DNA of 64,000 nt from Pedobacter sp. MC2016-15 (GTDB lineage: Bacteria > Bacteroidota > Bacteroidia > Sphingobacteriales > Sphingobacteriaceae), in assembly GCF_026239695.1 (NCBI RefSeq), contig NZ_JAPIVS010000002.1, forward strand, positions 744,001-808,000, read 5' to 3'. Position 1 is the first letter of the stretch; each line of letters begins with the position of its first letter. The translations under genes were made by a program, and so were the position numbers. Below, in pieces: positions 8,864 to 17,053 of this stretch. Under the pieces are notes generated by a model, which was given only the letters and a program-made list of their open reading frames with translations, did not search any database and had not been told where the DNA came from.

Positions 8864-10765
8864 TTACTCCAGTACCAGCTTGCTCCAGCCGTTTTTGTTG
8901 GTTTTTTTGAGGATAGTCTTCCGTTCTTCCATCAGCAGTTTGATTTTTGAACCGTAAGTCCAGCAGGTACTCTGACGGATATTCAGGATTTCTGCGAGTT
9001 TATGGGAAGAGATTTTTCCCTTGGTAGAGTAAATCAGGAAGATCATGTAGAAAGCTTTATTGATCGGAATCCGTGTGTTATGGAACACGGTATACGTCGT
9101 TACCGATTCCTCGTATCCGCATTTGCTGCAGCGTCTGCTGTAGGGGATATGTCCGTTGTAATAATGGGTGTTTTTGCATTTGCGGCACTGATAGCCGTCC
9201 TTCCATTTTAATTCCGACAGGAAGAGGTTACAGCTTTCCTTATCCGGGTAGATCTTACTAAACTCTTCGAAGTCCACATCCGCTGACATCACGCGGTCGC
9301 GCGTCACCTTCTCTACATTAAACTGTAGCTCCTGGTTGTCCTGTTCCAGTAGCACATTCATCCTGGAGATCTCTTCTGCCTGTTGTTTCAGGAGGTCGTT
9401 CGCTTCCTGCAGCTCTGCATTTTTTGCCTCAATGATCAGCGACTTATGAAACACTTCCTTGGTACGTTCTTCAACTTTTACTTCCAGCTGCTGGTTCAGT
9501 GTATCTTTCAGCTTCACGTTCTCGGCCATCTGCCGCATCATCTGTCGCTGCACTTTATCCTTTTTATGCTTCAATATCCTCACCTTATCACCAATGGCGA
9601 AAGACAAAAACACCATTTCCAGCACAAAACAAATGCTCAGGCTGTAATAGGTGGCCACCCCGAAGTTCAGCCAGGTCAGCCCCAGCATGATCAGCAGCTT
9701 CAGGCTAAAGCCCGCGAACAGAAAACTGTATCCCAGCACAAAGAAACGCGCGGGTTTGTACCCGTTTTTATAAATGTAAATGCCGGTATAAAAAGCCACT
9801 GCCAGGGGTATAAACTCAATAAACTTATAGGTAAGCAAGGAGCGGTCGACCAGCAGTCCATACAGGAACAAGACCGTCCTGATCGCAATGATATAAAGTA
9901 TCAGCTGGTTTAACCTGGGGGCTTTCGACTTAACGAACAGCAGCTCCCTTGTAAATAACAATGCAAATACACTCGTAGCATACAGCGCAAAAGCATAGGC
10001 AATCTGGTTCCAGTGTGTGGCTGAAGACCAGAGGTACTGATAAGCGATACCATCGGTGCTCATCTCAAAGAAACCCACACTCAGGTTATACAATACATAA
10101 TAGAGGTACTGCCGCTGCCGCATGGCAATAAACATGATCAGGTTGTAGAAACTGAACACCAGGATCATCCCGTAGAAGATACCGAAGTAGAAATACTCGT
10201 CCAGCGCATAGGAAATGAACCAGTCGACCGATCGCAGTACTATAATTACATCTGCGATCTGTGAGGATTTAAATCTGAAATAATAGCTCTGCGTCTGATC
10301 GTTGTCATTGCGGATATTCAGTTCAAAGTTTTTATGGTGCAACTCCCTTTCTTCAAAATCAAAAGTATCCCCAAATTCCTTTAGCCGGTAACTGCCATCC
10401 TTCTGCGGTAAGTAGGCTGTAACATGGTCGATCGTCTGGTCAAAAAACTCGAGGATAAACCTTTTTTCTGCAAGACTACTGTGTCTAATCCTAATCCTGA
10501 ACCAGTAGGTAGCCTTCAGGTCTTTGGTCTGGGGAGTGCTGCTCAGGTTGGGCTGAAAACGACCACTATAGTTTTTGCTGCTGATGTCATTGAAAGTCAG
10601 CTGATTTGAATCATCCTTCAGCCATTCAATTTCAGTGAATGTGAACATATGCTGGTCAACCCTGTCATTTACAGCCACAACTTTCTGCGCCGTGGCAGAC
10701 AAAGCAATACACAGACTTATCGTCAGCAACAGAGAGAAAAAGGAGATCTTAAAGCGATTGAACAT
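8864..10765 (-). CDS. 7TMR-DISM membrane sensor fused to IS1595-type zinc-ribbon/HTH
   Basis: A 633-residue protein using the ATG at 10765; a longer in-frame start at 10846 would add 27 residues ahead of the signal peptide and would place translation upstream of the likely promoter at 10800-10807. Order: signal peptide (1-27), extracytoplasmic 7TMR-DISMED2 beta domain (about 30-180), seven membrane helices (about 190-395), a coiled coil (about 398-490), then a region from 498 to the end that matches the N-terminus of IS1595 transposases: zinc ribbon C527-x2-C530 and C546-x2-C549, then SVTTYTVFHNTRIPINKAF and a helix-turn-helix-like ISSHKLAEILNIRQSTCW. The DDE transposase core is absent. I infer a membrane-bound, one-component transcription regulator controlling the adjacent susC operon. 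Domain reading is strong; DNA binding and target are inference. Confidence 0.85.
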   Translation of the reverse strand: MFNRFKISFFSLLLTISLCIALSATAQKVVAVNDRVDQHMFTFTEIEWLKDDSNQLTFNDISSKNYSGRFQPNLSSTPQTKDLKATYWFRIRIRHSSLAEKRFILEFFDQTIDHVTAYLPQKDGSYRLKEFGDTFDFEERELHHKNFELNIRNDNDQTQSYYFRFKSSQIADVIIVLRSVDWFISYALDEYFYFGIFYGMILVFSFYNLIMFIAMRQRQYLYYVLYNLSVGFFEMSTDGIAYQYLWSSATHWNQIAYAFALYATSVFALLFTRELLFVKSKAPRLNQLILYIIAIRTVLFLYGLLVDRSLLTYKFIEFIPLAVAFYTGIYIYKNGYKPARFFVLGYSFLFAGFSLKLLIMLGLTWLNFGVATYYSLSICFVLEMVFLSFAIGDKVRILKHKKDKVQRQMMRQMAENVKLKDTLNQQLEVKVEERTKEVFHKSLIIEAKNAELQEANDLLKQQAEEISRMNVLLEQDNQELQFNVEKVTRDRVMSADVDFEEFSKIYPDKESCNLFLSELKWKDGYQCRKCKNTHYYNGHIPYSRRCSKCGYEESVTTYTVFHNTRIPINKAFYMIFLIYSTKGKISSHKLAEILNIRQSTCWTYGSKIKLLMEERKTILKKTNKNGWSKLVLE

Positions 10766-10799
10766 ACTTGATGCAGGTACCGGATATTTGATTAGCATA

Positions 10800-10807
10800 C
10801 AAATATA
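10800..10807 (-). promoter_or_regulatory. -7 box for the DISM/IS1595-type regulator
   Basis: On the reverse strand TATATTTG fits the TAnnTTTG consensus and would start transcription near 10796, about 31 bases before the ATG at 10765. No good -33 element is seen. This position supports the shorter start of the regulator. Confidence 0.4.
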
Positions 10808-10845
10808 AGATTCCGCTTGCAATTCCCCTATATGCTGCAACCTCA

Positions 10846-10875
10846 TTGCATAACTGCGGATATGGTCTATATTTG
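10846..10875 (+). promoter_or_regulatory. lgt promoter
   Basis: TTG (10846-10848), 19 bases, then TATATTTG (10868-10875), a full match to the Bacteroidota consensus. The start of transcription would be near 10879, leaving a leader of about 29 bases before the lgt ATG. It overlaps the region of the divergent regulator promoter. Confidence 0.65.
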
Positions 10876-10907
10876 CAGGCAGTTAAGCAAAATATTTTAA
10901 CCCGTAT

Positions 10908-11738
10908 ATGGTTTTAGATACAGTACTATGGAATCCCAGTGATTCTCTGATCGATTTAGGATTCTTCGCCCTGAGGTATTACTCGATGTTTTTCCTGATG
11001 GCCTTTGTCGCCAGTTACATCGTTGTTAAAAAGCAGTTTGTGAAACACGGGATAGATGTAGCCCTGATGGATTCTTTAACGGTATATGTAGTACTCGGCA
11101 CGCTCATCGGCGCGCGACTGGGGCACTGCCTTTTTTATGATTTCGATTATTATTCTCAGCACCCGCTGGAAATCATCCTGCCCTTTACCTTTACACCCGA
11201 GTTCAAGATCACAGGCTTTCAGGGGCTTGCCAGTCATGGCGGTGGCATAGGGATTATGGTCAGTCTGATCCTGTTTTGCCGCAAGTTTAAGCTGAAACTA
11301 TGGTTTATGCTCGATCAGATTGCACTGGTGGTGCCTTTGGCAGGAGCTTTTATCCGTATGGGAAACCTGATGAATTCCGAGATCATTGGCAAACCTGCAG
11401 ATCTGAGCTGGGCCTTTGTATTTCTGAAGGTCGATGAAATCCCGCGTCATCCGGCACAATTGTACGAAGCAATTGCCTATATCCTGATCTTCAGCCTGGT
11501 CTATTTTCTGATGAGCAAATATGCAAAGGCCTCAGGCTTTTATTTCGGAATGGTGATCTTCCTGATTTTCTGCTTCAGGATCGCCGTAGAATTTATCAAA
11601 GAAGATCAGAGTGCTTTCGAAGCGGGGATGCTCTTAAATATGGGACAAATCCTGAGTATTCCGTTTATTCTCACCGGTCTGCTGATCATGTACCTGAAAA
11701 GAGAGAAAGCAACAGCACTTGATATGGCTAGGCAATAG
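10908..11738 (+). CDS. lgt: Prolipoprotein diacylglyceryl transferase
   Basis: Transfers a diacylglyceryl group from phosphatidylglycerol to the lipobox cysteine of prolipoproteins, the first step of lipoprotein maturation in the inner membrane. The 276-residue protein has about seven hydrophobic helices and the Lgt signature RMGNLMNSEIIGKP near residue 147, plus ASHGGGIGIM near 108 and RHPAQLYEA near 182. The Lgt substrates include the SusD and GH30 lipoproteins encoded nearby. Its last 11 bases overlap the end of the convergent MFS gene. Confidence 0.96.
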   Translation: MVLDTVLWNPSDSLIDLGFFALRYYSMFFLMAFVASYIVVKKQFVKHGIDVALMDSLTVYVVLGTLIGARLGHCLFYDFDYYSQHPLEIILPFTFTPEFKITGFQGLASHGGGIGIMVSLILFCRKFKLKLWFMLDQIALVVPLAGAFIRMGNLMNSEIIGKPADLSWAFVFLKVDEIPRHPAQLYEAIAYILIFSLVYFLMSKYAKASGFYFGMVIFLIFCFRIAVEFIKEDQSAFEAGMLLNMGQILSIPFILTGLLIMYLKREKATALDMARQ

Positions 11739-12930
11739 CCGCCTGATCCAGTTTTACTTTTGCACTGAATCTCCAGCTGAGCAGGAGACACAGTAAAAAG
11801 CCGACAAAGGCAAGCAAAGCCCCAACATATTCTGGAGAGGTATAGCCAAAGCCTGCAGCGATAGGCAGTCCGCCAAGGAAAGCCCCCAGGGCATTTCCCA
11901 TGTTGGCACTGGCCTGCATGGCCGATGAAGCCAGCATTTCCGCCCCTTTAGCAGCACCGATCATCAGCATCTGCATCGGCGCAATCACGGCAAATGCCAG
12001 TCCGCCGGTAATAAATGTGAGGATCAGGGCAATTACTTTAAACTGGCTCAGCAAGGCTACGAGTATCAAAACAATGATCATGGCCAGCAACAGGTATAAG
12101 GTCGTTTTCAGGGGTGAGAACCTGTCCGCCAGACGCCCTCCCACAAAATTCCCTACGGCCATACCCAAACCAGCGATAATCATAATCGGGGTAATCATAT
12201 TACTGTCGAAATGTGCTACTTCAGTCATCAGCGGCGCGATATAACTGATCCAGGCAAATAAACCACCGGTACCGATGGCAGAGATACCAATGATAATCCA
12301 GAGCTCCGGCTTTTTGAATACCCTTAAACTGTCGGCAAACTTCACATCCGACTGAGAAGGTAACATCGGCAGCCAGCGTTTGATGCTTGCTGCGGTGATC
12401 AGCCCCATTGCAGAGATCAGGAAAAAAGAAATTCTCCAGCTGAAGTTATGCCCGATGAAAGTACCCAGCGGCACCCCCAGGATATTGGCAATCGTCAATC
12501 CGGCGAACATCACTGATACTGATTTCGCCTCACTGCCTTTATCGGCAAGCTTGCTGGCTACAACAGCTCCGATACCAAAGAAAGCACCATGGGGCAGACC
12601 CACCAGGAAGCGGGCAATCAGCAGCAAGCCGTAAGTAGGGGCAATGCTGAATAAAATATTTCCACAGGCTACTGTGATCATCAAACCAATCAACACTCTT
12701 TTGGGTGGATATTTACCCAAAACCCCCACCATTACCGGTGCACCAATGATTACTCCTAAGGCGTAAATAGCGATAAGGTGACCTGCTTCAGGAATACTGA
12801 CAGATAGGGATTTAGCTACATCAGGCAGAACGCCCATCATCATAAATTCTGTCATCCCGAGGGTGATACCGCCGAGGCAGAGGGTAATCAGACTTGTTTT
12901 TGTGTTTGAGATCAGTTTGAGTAGCTTCAT
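11728..12930 (-). CDS. MFS transporter, AraJ/sugar-efflux type
   Basis: A 400-residue major facilitator with twelve predicted membrane helices. It starts with a short cytoplasmic tail, then LCLGGITLGMTEFMMMGVLPD, which is the TEFxxxGLLP-like motif of the AraJ/YdhP/PbuE subgroup, followed by DVAKSLSVSIPEAGHLIAIYALGVIIGAP and the RFLVGLPHGAFFG motif near residue 107. This subgroup usually exports sugars, nucleosides or drugs; the substrate cannot be told here. A second ATG-proximal promoter box lies at 12950-12957. The gene converges on lgt with an 11-base overlap, so the two transcripts are antisense at their ends. Confidence 0.88.
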   Translation of the reverse strand: MKLLKLISNTKTSLITLCLGGITLGMTEFMMMGVLPDVAKSLSVSIPEAGHLIAIYALGVIIGAPVMVGVLGKYPPKRVLIGLMITVACGNILFSIAPTYGLLLIARFLVGLPHGAFFGIGAVVASKLADKGSEAKSVSVMFAGLTIANILGVPLGTFIGHNFSWRISFFLISAMGLITAASIKRWLPMLPSQSDVKFADSLRVFKKPELWIIIGISAIGTGGLFAWISYIAPLMTEVAHFDSNMITPIMIIAGLGMAVGNFVGGRLADRFSPLKTTLYLLLAMIIVLILVALLSQFKVIALILTFITGGLAFAVIAPMQMLMIGAAKGAEMLASSAMQASANMGNALGAFLGGLPIAAGFGYTSPEYVGALLAFVGFLLCLLLSWRFSAKVKLDQAAIA

Positions 12931-12949
12931 ACTATGCGCAATTTTTTTG

Positions 12950-12957
12950 CAAAAGTA
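12950..12957 (-). promoter_or_regulatory. -7 box for the MFS gene
   Basis: TACTTTTG on the reverse strand fits TAnnTTTG; predicted transcription start near 12946, about 16 bases before the ATG. No clear TTG at -33. Confidence 0.4.
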
Positions 12958-12982
12958 TGAATTATATGTTATTGAAAACGGT

Positions 12983-13621
12983 TTAGCTGTTTATATGATA
13001 CGGGTATGAAATTTCTGCCAGATCTTCATACAGTAAATCCCAGTCTTCCAGCTGAGGTACAAGGCTTAAGACCATTTCCTTGCTGAGTGTTTCATGATTG
13101 TAAACCGCGGTTACCACCTCAGCTGAAATGCCTTCTTCTTTGTAGTGTCCTTTGAAATAATCTGTGGCCCATTTGATATAAGTTTCGGGCTTTCCGTCCA
13201 GCGGGTTCAGCAGTTCTTCAGAGTGGTCATCAGTGCTGGCAGTCAAGCCGGTTGACCAATCCTGACCTTCAGTTTTCCAGACACAGAAAGTAGTACCTGC
13301 AGAATTTACCGGCTCACCGAACATAAACTCATGGAAAACTTCCGGCAAACCTTGTGTAAGCTGTATTTTGTCGCCCTGTTCTGCATCGGCAAAGAAACCG
13401 TTAATGACAGTGCCCTCCGCCCTGAAAAGGATCAGCAGCTGGTCACCCTCCCCATTGCGCATCTCAAAAAACTCTTCGTCTTCACTCCATTCACTGTTGT
13501 AAGAATAGTACCGGTAAACCCATTCCTGACACAGGATCGCATCCAGCACGGCCATAGCTTTACATGCACTTTTCAATTTCCCACTATCAGGTAATAAGGA
13601 CAGTTCTTTTGTTGATATCAT
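12983..13621 (-). CDS. Hypothetical cytoplasmic protein
   Basis: A 212-residue acidic protein with no signal peptide or membrane segment. Aromatic and acidic residues are abundant (WVYRYYSYNSEWSEDEEFFE near 35-54; WDLLYEDLAEISYPYHINS at the C-terminus). I recognise no family, catalytic motif or metal site. It is flanked by the MFS gene on the same strand (52-base gap) and by the divergent histidine kinase gene (177-base gap). The long reading frame, sensible codon use and start at an ATG support a real gene; nothing here indicates its role. Confidence 0.8.
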   Translation of the reverse strand: MISTKELSLLPDSGKLKSACKAMAVLDAILCQEWVYRYYSYNSEWSEDEEFFEMRNGEGDQLLILFRAEGTVINGFFADAEQGDKIQLTQGLPEVFHEFMFGEPVNSAGTTFCVWKTEGQDWSTGLTASTDDHSEELLNPLDGKPETYIKWATDYFKGHYKEEGISAEVVTAVYNHETLSKEMVLSLVPQLEDWDLLYEDLAEISYPYHINS

Positions 13622-13738
13622 TTCTCTTGAATTGACTGGCCAAATTACTAAATCAAAACAATAGGTTTCAGAAATCGTGGAAGAATTTATCAGCTCCTGC
13701 GCTTACCTCCCTGAGGAATGTGTTTAAGCCAAACTTAC

Positions 13739-13769
13739 TTGGAATGCTGTTGAACTTGATTTAGCTTTG
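13739..13769 (+). promoter_or_regulatory. Promoter of the hybrid histidine kinase gene
   Basis: TTG (13739-13741), 20 bases, then TAGCTTTG (13762-13769). Spacing is one base over the optimum. Transcription would start near 13773, 26 bases before the TTG start codon. Confidence 0.5.
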
Positions 13770-13798
13770 GCCCTTTAAGTCACCACTGCAACTTTATA

Positions 13799-16162
13799 TT
13801 GAAACGATTTCTTCTCTTCCTGATATGTTGTTTTGCTATTCATTCAGGCTCTGCTCAATATATTTTTAAAGATGGCGATCTTCCCCGGTCCGTATCTTTA
13901 CTCAAACATGCCGAGATCGCCGATGCGGGAAATAAAGACCTCAGCATTGATGATGTACGGAAGGGTAAAGCCCAACTTTCCTATCGTGCATTATCCGGGA
14001 ACTTTGGCAATCTCGGTTTTACCAAAAATACTTTCTGGATCCGTTTTCAACTTCGGAATGATCTCGATATCCCATTAACCCATTATCTGGAAACCGCCGA
14101 GCCTGTAACAGACAATGCAAACTTGTATCTCTTTAACCAGGAAGGTAAGATGGAAGTCCAGAAAAGTGGTGATAAACTTGGCTTTTCAGAAAGAGCGGTT
14201 GATAACCGGAAGACCCTGTTTGTGATTCGTCTGCAGCCTCATGAACAAAAGCAGGCCTTTATCGAAATCAAAAACGATGGAGAGAAAAATACACTACCCT
14301 TATTATTGCACAGCCAGGAGGAATTATTGTTTAAAACCTATCACGAACAGTTGCTCTTTGGCGTGTTTTACGGAATCCTGTTTACTATAGCCTTCACCTA
14401 TCTGTTTTTCTTTGTGGCACTGAGGGAAATCACCTTCCTTTATTACTCCCTGTATGTTGTTTTTACAGGTCTGTGCCACTCGGCGCTGGATGGATATTTC
14501 CATCAGTATATCGTTCGTGGGAATAACTGGTTTAACTTACATGCAGTGCTGATTTTTGCAATTGCAGGCTGTTATTTTTTTGGAAAATACAGTGAAATTG
14601 TGCTGCAGGTTAAAGCGAGGACGCCCTTGATCCACAAGGTGCTCAAGCTCCTCTATTTTTTATTGGCCATGAGTTTACTTGTTACCATTCTTCTGCCTTC
14701 GCATGTACATCAGATCTATCCGCTGGTGAACATGCTCACCTTATCCGGAATGTTGCTCATTGTGAGTGCCATCATCACCATGCTGGTCAGAGGAATAAAA
14801 ATCGACAGGTTTTATGCCTCAGGGATTACAGTGCTCTTTATCTGTTTTACCATCGTGATCCTGCTCAATTTCGGTTATAGTTATCATACAATTTTTCTCG
14901 ACAACCTGACAAAAATGGGTATTGCGCTCGAGCTTGTCGCCCTTTCACTGTCCATGGCCAACCGTATCAGGCTTTTGAAATCAAAAAAGGAAGAACTGCA
15001 GTATGTAGCCCTTCAACGGTCCAGGGAAATGAACGATGTCAAAACCCAGTTCCTATCCAATATGAGTCATGAGCTGCGGACGCCCCTCAATGCGATCATC
15101 GGTCTCACGCAGCTGATGGAAAATGAGATTCAGGATCAGAAGCTTCGCGGAAACTTTGAAATGATCAAACAGGCATCTTCAAACCTGATTTCCTCGGTGA
15201 ATGATATTCTTGATTTTTCTAAAATTGAAAAGGGAGAACTGAAGCTGGAATATGCTGCTTTTTCTCCTTCAGGGGTCTTTCGGGCAGTGCAAAAGCGTTT
15301 TGCTGCACAGGCTCATGATAAAGGACTGATTTTCGAGTTCCGGTCCTCATTAGGCGACGATGTGCTGGTAATCGGGGATGCGGCACGCCTTGATCAGATC
15401 CTGAATAATCTGCTCAACAATGCGATCAAATTTACCTCCAAAGGGCATATTCTGTTCCTGGTTGATGCTACGATGAATGAGAATAATGAAGTGAAAATGG
15501 TGATGACCATTGAAGATACTGGTGAAGGTATTCCTCCTGAGAAGTTAGAAACCGTATTTCACATGTTCTCGCAGGTTGAGGTAGATAATAAAAGGCGGTT
15601 TGGAGGTTTCGGGATTGGTTTGTGTGTGGTAAAGGCTTTGGTAGAACTTCATAACGGAGAAATCAGCCTCGAAAGTAAAGTGGGACAGGGCAGCACCTGC
15701 AAGGTAGATCTGCTGTATTTACAAAGCAAAACGAAAGTCAAACCAAAGAGCATTTTTCCTGCAGACCGTTACGATTTGCTAAATAAAAAGATTCTGGTGG
15801 TTGAAGATAATCCGATGAACCAAATGGTGCTCAAAATGATGCTCAGCAAATGGGAAAATACCGCTGTCAAATTTGCAGCCGACGGACTTGCGGGTTTGGA
15901 GGCGATGAGACAAGAGGAGTTTGATATCGTTCTCATGGATCTGCAAATGCCGGTGATGGACGGATATGAAGCAATTATTGCCATACGTGACGGACTTGCG
16001 GGCGAAAAATACCGTGATATCACCATTATTACGCTCACGGCCGATCTGATGCAGGAAACGAAAGAGCGGGTTTTTGATATCGGAGCAAATGATTACATGA
16101 CAAAACCCGTGGACCAGCAATTGCTCTACGAACGTATCACTTCACATTTGTCCAGGGTATAA
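13799..16162 (+). CDS. 7TMR-DISM hybrid sensor histidine kinase
   Basis: A 787-residue hybrid kinase that begins at a TTG codon; the choice is supported by the signal peptide MKRFLLFLICCFAIHSGSAQ directly after it. Order: DISMED2 extracytoplasmic beta domain (about 25-175), seven membrane helices (about 185-395), HisKA with His424 in NMSHELRTPLNAIIG, HATPase with N-box LDQILNNLLNNAIKF (531-545) and G-boxes DTGEGIP and GFGIGL, then a receiver domain (about 663-785) with Glu669-Asp670 and phospho-acceptor Asp714 in VLMDLQMP. The input half is clearly homologous to that of the protein at 8864-10765 (FGIFYGM/FGVFYGI, YLYYVLY/FLYYSLY). No separate output regulator is encoded beside it, so the partner is unknown. 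Confidence 0.93.
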   Translation: MKRFLLFLICCFAIHSGSAQYIFKDGDLPRSVSLLKHAEIADAGNKDLSIDDVRKGKAQLSYRALSGNFGNLGFTKNTFWIRFQLRNDLDIPLTHYLETAEPVTDNANLYLFNQEGKMEVQKSGDKLGFSERAVDNRKTLFVIRLQPHEQKQAFIEIKNDGEKNTLPLLLHSQEELLFKTYHEQLLFGVFYGILFTIAFTYLFFFVALREITFLYYSLYVVFTGLCHSALDGYFHQYIVRGNNWFNLHAVLIFAIAGCYFFGKYSEIVLQVKARTPLIHKVLKLLYFLLAMSLLVTILLPSHVHQIYPLVNMLTLSGMLLIVSAIITMLVRGIKIDRFYASGITVLFICFTIVILLNFGYSYHTIFLDNLTKMGIALELVALSLSMANRIRLLKSKKEELQYVALQRSREMNDVKTQFLSNMSHELRTPLNAIIGLTQLMENEIQDQKLRGNFEMIKQASSNLISSVNDILDFSKIEKGELKLEYAAFSPSGVFRAVQKRFAAQAHDKGLIFEFRSSLGDDVLVIGDAARLDQILNNLLNNAIKFTSKGHILFLVDATMNENNEVKMVMTIEDTGEGIPPEKLETVFHMFSQVEVDNKRRFGGFGIGLCVVKALVELHNGEISLESKVGQGSTCKVDLLYLQSKTKVKPKSIFPADRYDLLNKKILVVEDNPMNQMVLKMMLSKWENTAVKFAADGLAGLEAMRQEEFDIVLMDLQMPVMDGYEAIIAIRDGLAGEKYRDITIITLTADLMQETKERVFDIGANDYMTKPVDQQLLYERITSHLSRV

Positions 16163-16496
16163 ATTTAAGCACCAGTTCATCATCGCTCACAAAATGATAG
16201 CCATAGTGATAACAGCAGTGATAAAGCTCACCCTGTTGTCCTGATAACTGATGCGTAAAGAAGTTGAAATCAAAACCTGCGGCTTGCAGTGTTTGCCGGC
16301 TCAATGTAATGATTCCTTTTTCTGCGAATTTTTCCAGAACTGAAGCATTCTTTTTTAAAATACTGTTGATCTCCTTCAGCCTGCTGTGCTTGTCTCTGTT
16401 CAGCTGGTTATTGTAATGCCCCCGGCAGTAGTCGTCACAGAATTTTTTATCCAGGCGTCCCGATAATTTTGCGCCACAATCCAGACAATGGTTCAT
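16137..16496 (-). CDS. Small zinc-ribbon-like protein, function unknown
   Basis: A 119-residue protein using the ATG at 16496, directly before the metal site; a longer in-frame start at 16559 adds 21 residues of no evident value. The N-terminus has C4-x2-C7 and C20-x3-C24 in a context CLDCGAKLSGRLDKKFCDDY, typical of small DUF2116-like zinc ribbons that are widespread in Bacteroidota. The rest is predicted helical, then a histidine/cysteine-rich strand CCYHYGYHF. It overlaps the end of the convergent kinase gene by 26 bases. Role unknown; nucleic-acid or protein binding is possible. Confidence 0.8.
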   Translation of the reverse strand: MNHCLDCGAKLSGRLDKKFCDDYCRGHYNNQLNRDKHSRLKEINSILKKNASVLEKFAEKGIITLSRQTLQAAGFDFNFFTHQLSGQQGELYHCCYHYGYHFVSDDELVLKFIPWTNVK

Positions 16497-16650
16497 AGTT
16501 ATAGGTTGTTCTGTGGTAAAATTAATTTGAAGCGGATTAAATGTCCAGTTAAAATTCAATTACCCGTTTTTAACCGGTTAATACACGACTGTAATGCTGT
16601 CAGTATTTCATATTTGCCCTGTATGATTCTTCTAATTAAAACCAAGGCTT

Positions 16651-16992
16651 ATGGAAAAAGTAAAAAACAGTGTGCGGCTAACAGGTTATGCGGGTGCGGA
16701 TCCCGTGATTATCACTTTTGCCAGTGAAAAAAAGCTGGCCAGGCTAAGTATTGGTGTTCATGAGTTTTACAAGAACAGCCAGGGTGAAGCTGTTGATCAG
16801 ACACAGTGGTTTCAGCTGGTTTTCTGGAACCAGAAGGTAGAACTGGTAGAAGATGTGGTCAAGAAAGGGGCGGCATTACGTGTAGAGGGAAAACTGAGTG
16901 TGCAGGCTTATACGGATAAAGCGGGGGAGCAGCGCTACACGACGGAGATTGTGGTCAATGAGCTGGAAATCGTAGACCGGTATCAGTTGTAA
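16651..16992 (+). CDS. ssb: Short single-stranded DNA-binding protein
   Basis: A 113-residue OB-fold protein of the SSB family. Recognisable features are VRLTGYAGADPVI near 8, the WFQLVFWNQKVELVEDVVKKG core (48-68) and GKLSVQAYTDKAGEQRYTTEIVV near 77. It lacks the linker and acidic DDDIPF-like tail with which the main bacterial SSB recruits partners; it ends right after the OB fold (LEIVDRYQL). It is therefore probably a second, accessory SSB rather than the replication one. The gene stands alone and converges on a TonB receptor gene across a hairpin. Confidence 0.85.
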   Translation: MEKVKNSVRLTGYAGADPVIITFASEKKLARLSIGVHEFYKNSQGEAVDQTQWFQLVFWNQKVELVEDVVKKGAALRVEGKLSVQAYTDKAGEQRYTTEIVVNELEIVDRYQL

Positions 16993-17031
16993 AATTAAAC
17001 CGGAAAGCAGCGAAGGGCTTCCGGTTTAATT
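16993..17031. terminator. Hairpin between convergent ssb and TonB-receptor genes
   Basis: A perfect 13-base inverted repeat, AATTAAACCGGAA and TTCCGGTTTAATT, with a 13-base loop lies just after the ssb stop codon. There is no strong T run, but the position between converging genes suggests a two-way terminator. Confidence 0.6.
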
Positions 17032-17053
17032 CATCTGTGCCGGGGGCACCTGC

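Noticed and set aside
8864..9270. An IS1595 insertion or transposase remnant
   Set aside because: The zinc-ribbon/HTH part is in frame with an intact sensor, with no inverted repeats or catalytic domain; a domesticated domain explains it better.
9383..9913. A 176-residue forward open frame inside the 7TMR-DISM/IS1595-type gene
   Set aside because: Antisense to membrane and coiled-coil coding sequence; low-complexity residues (Gln, His, Leu) and no motif.
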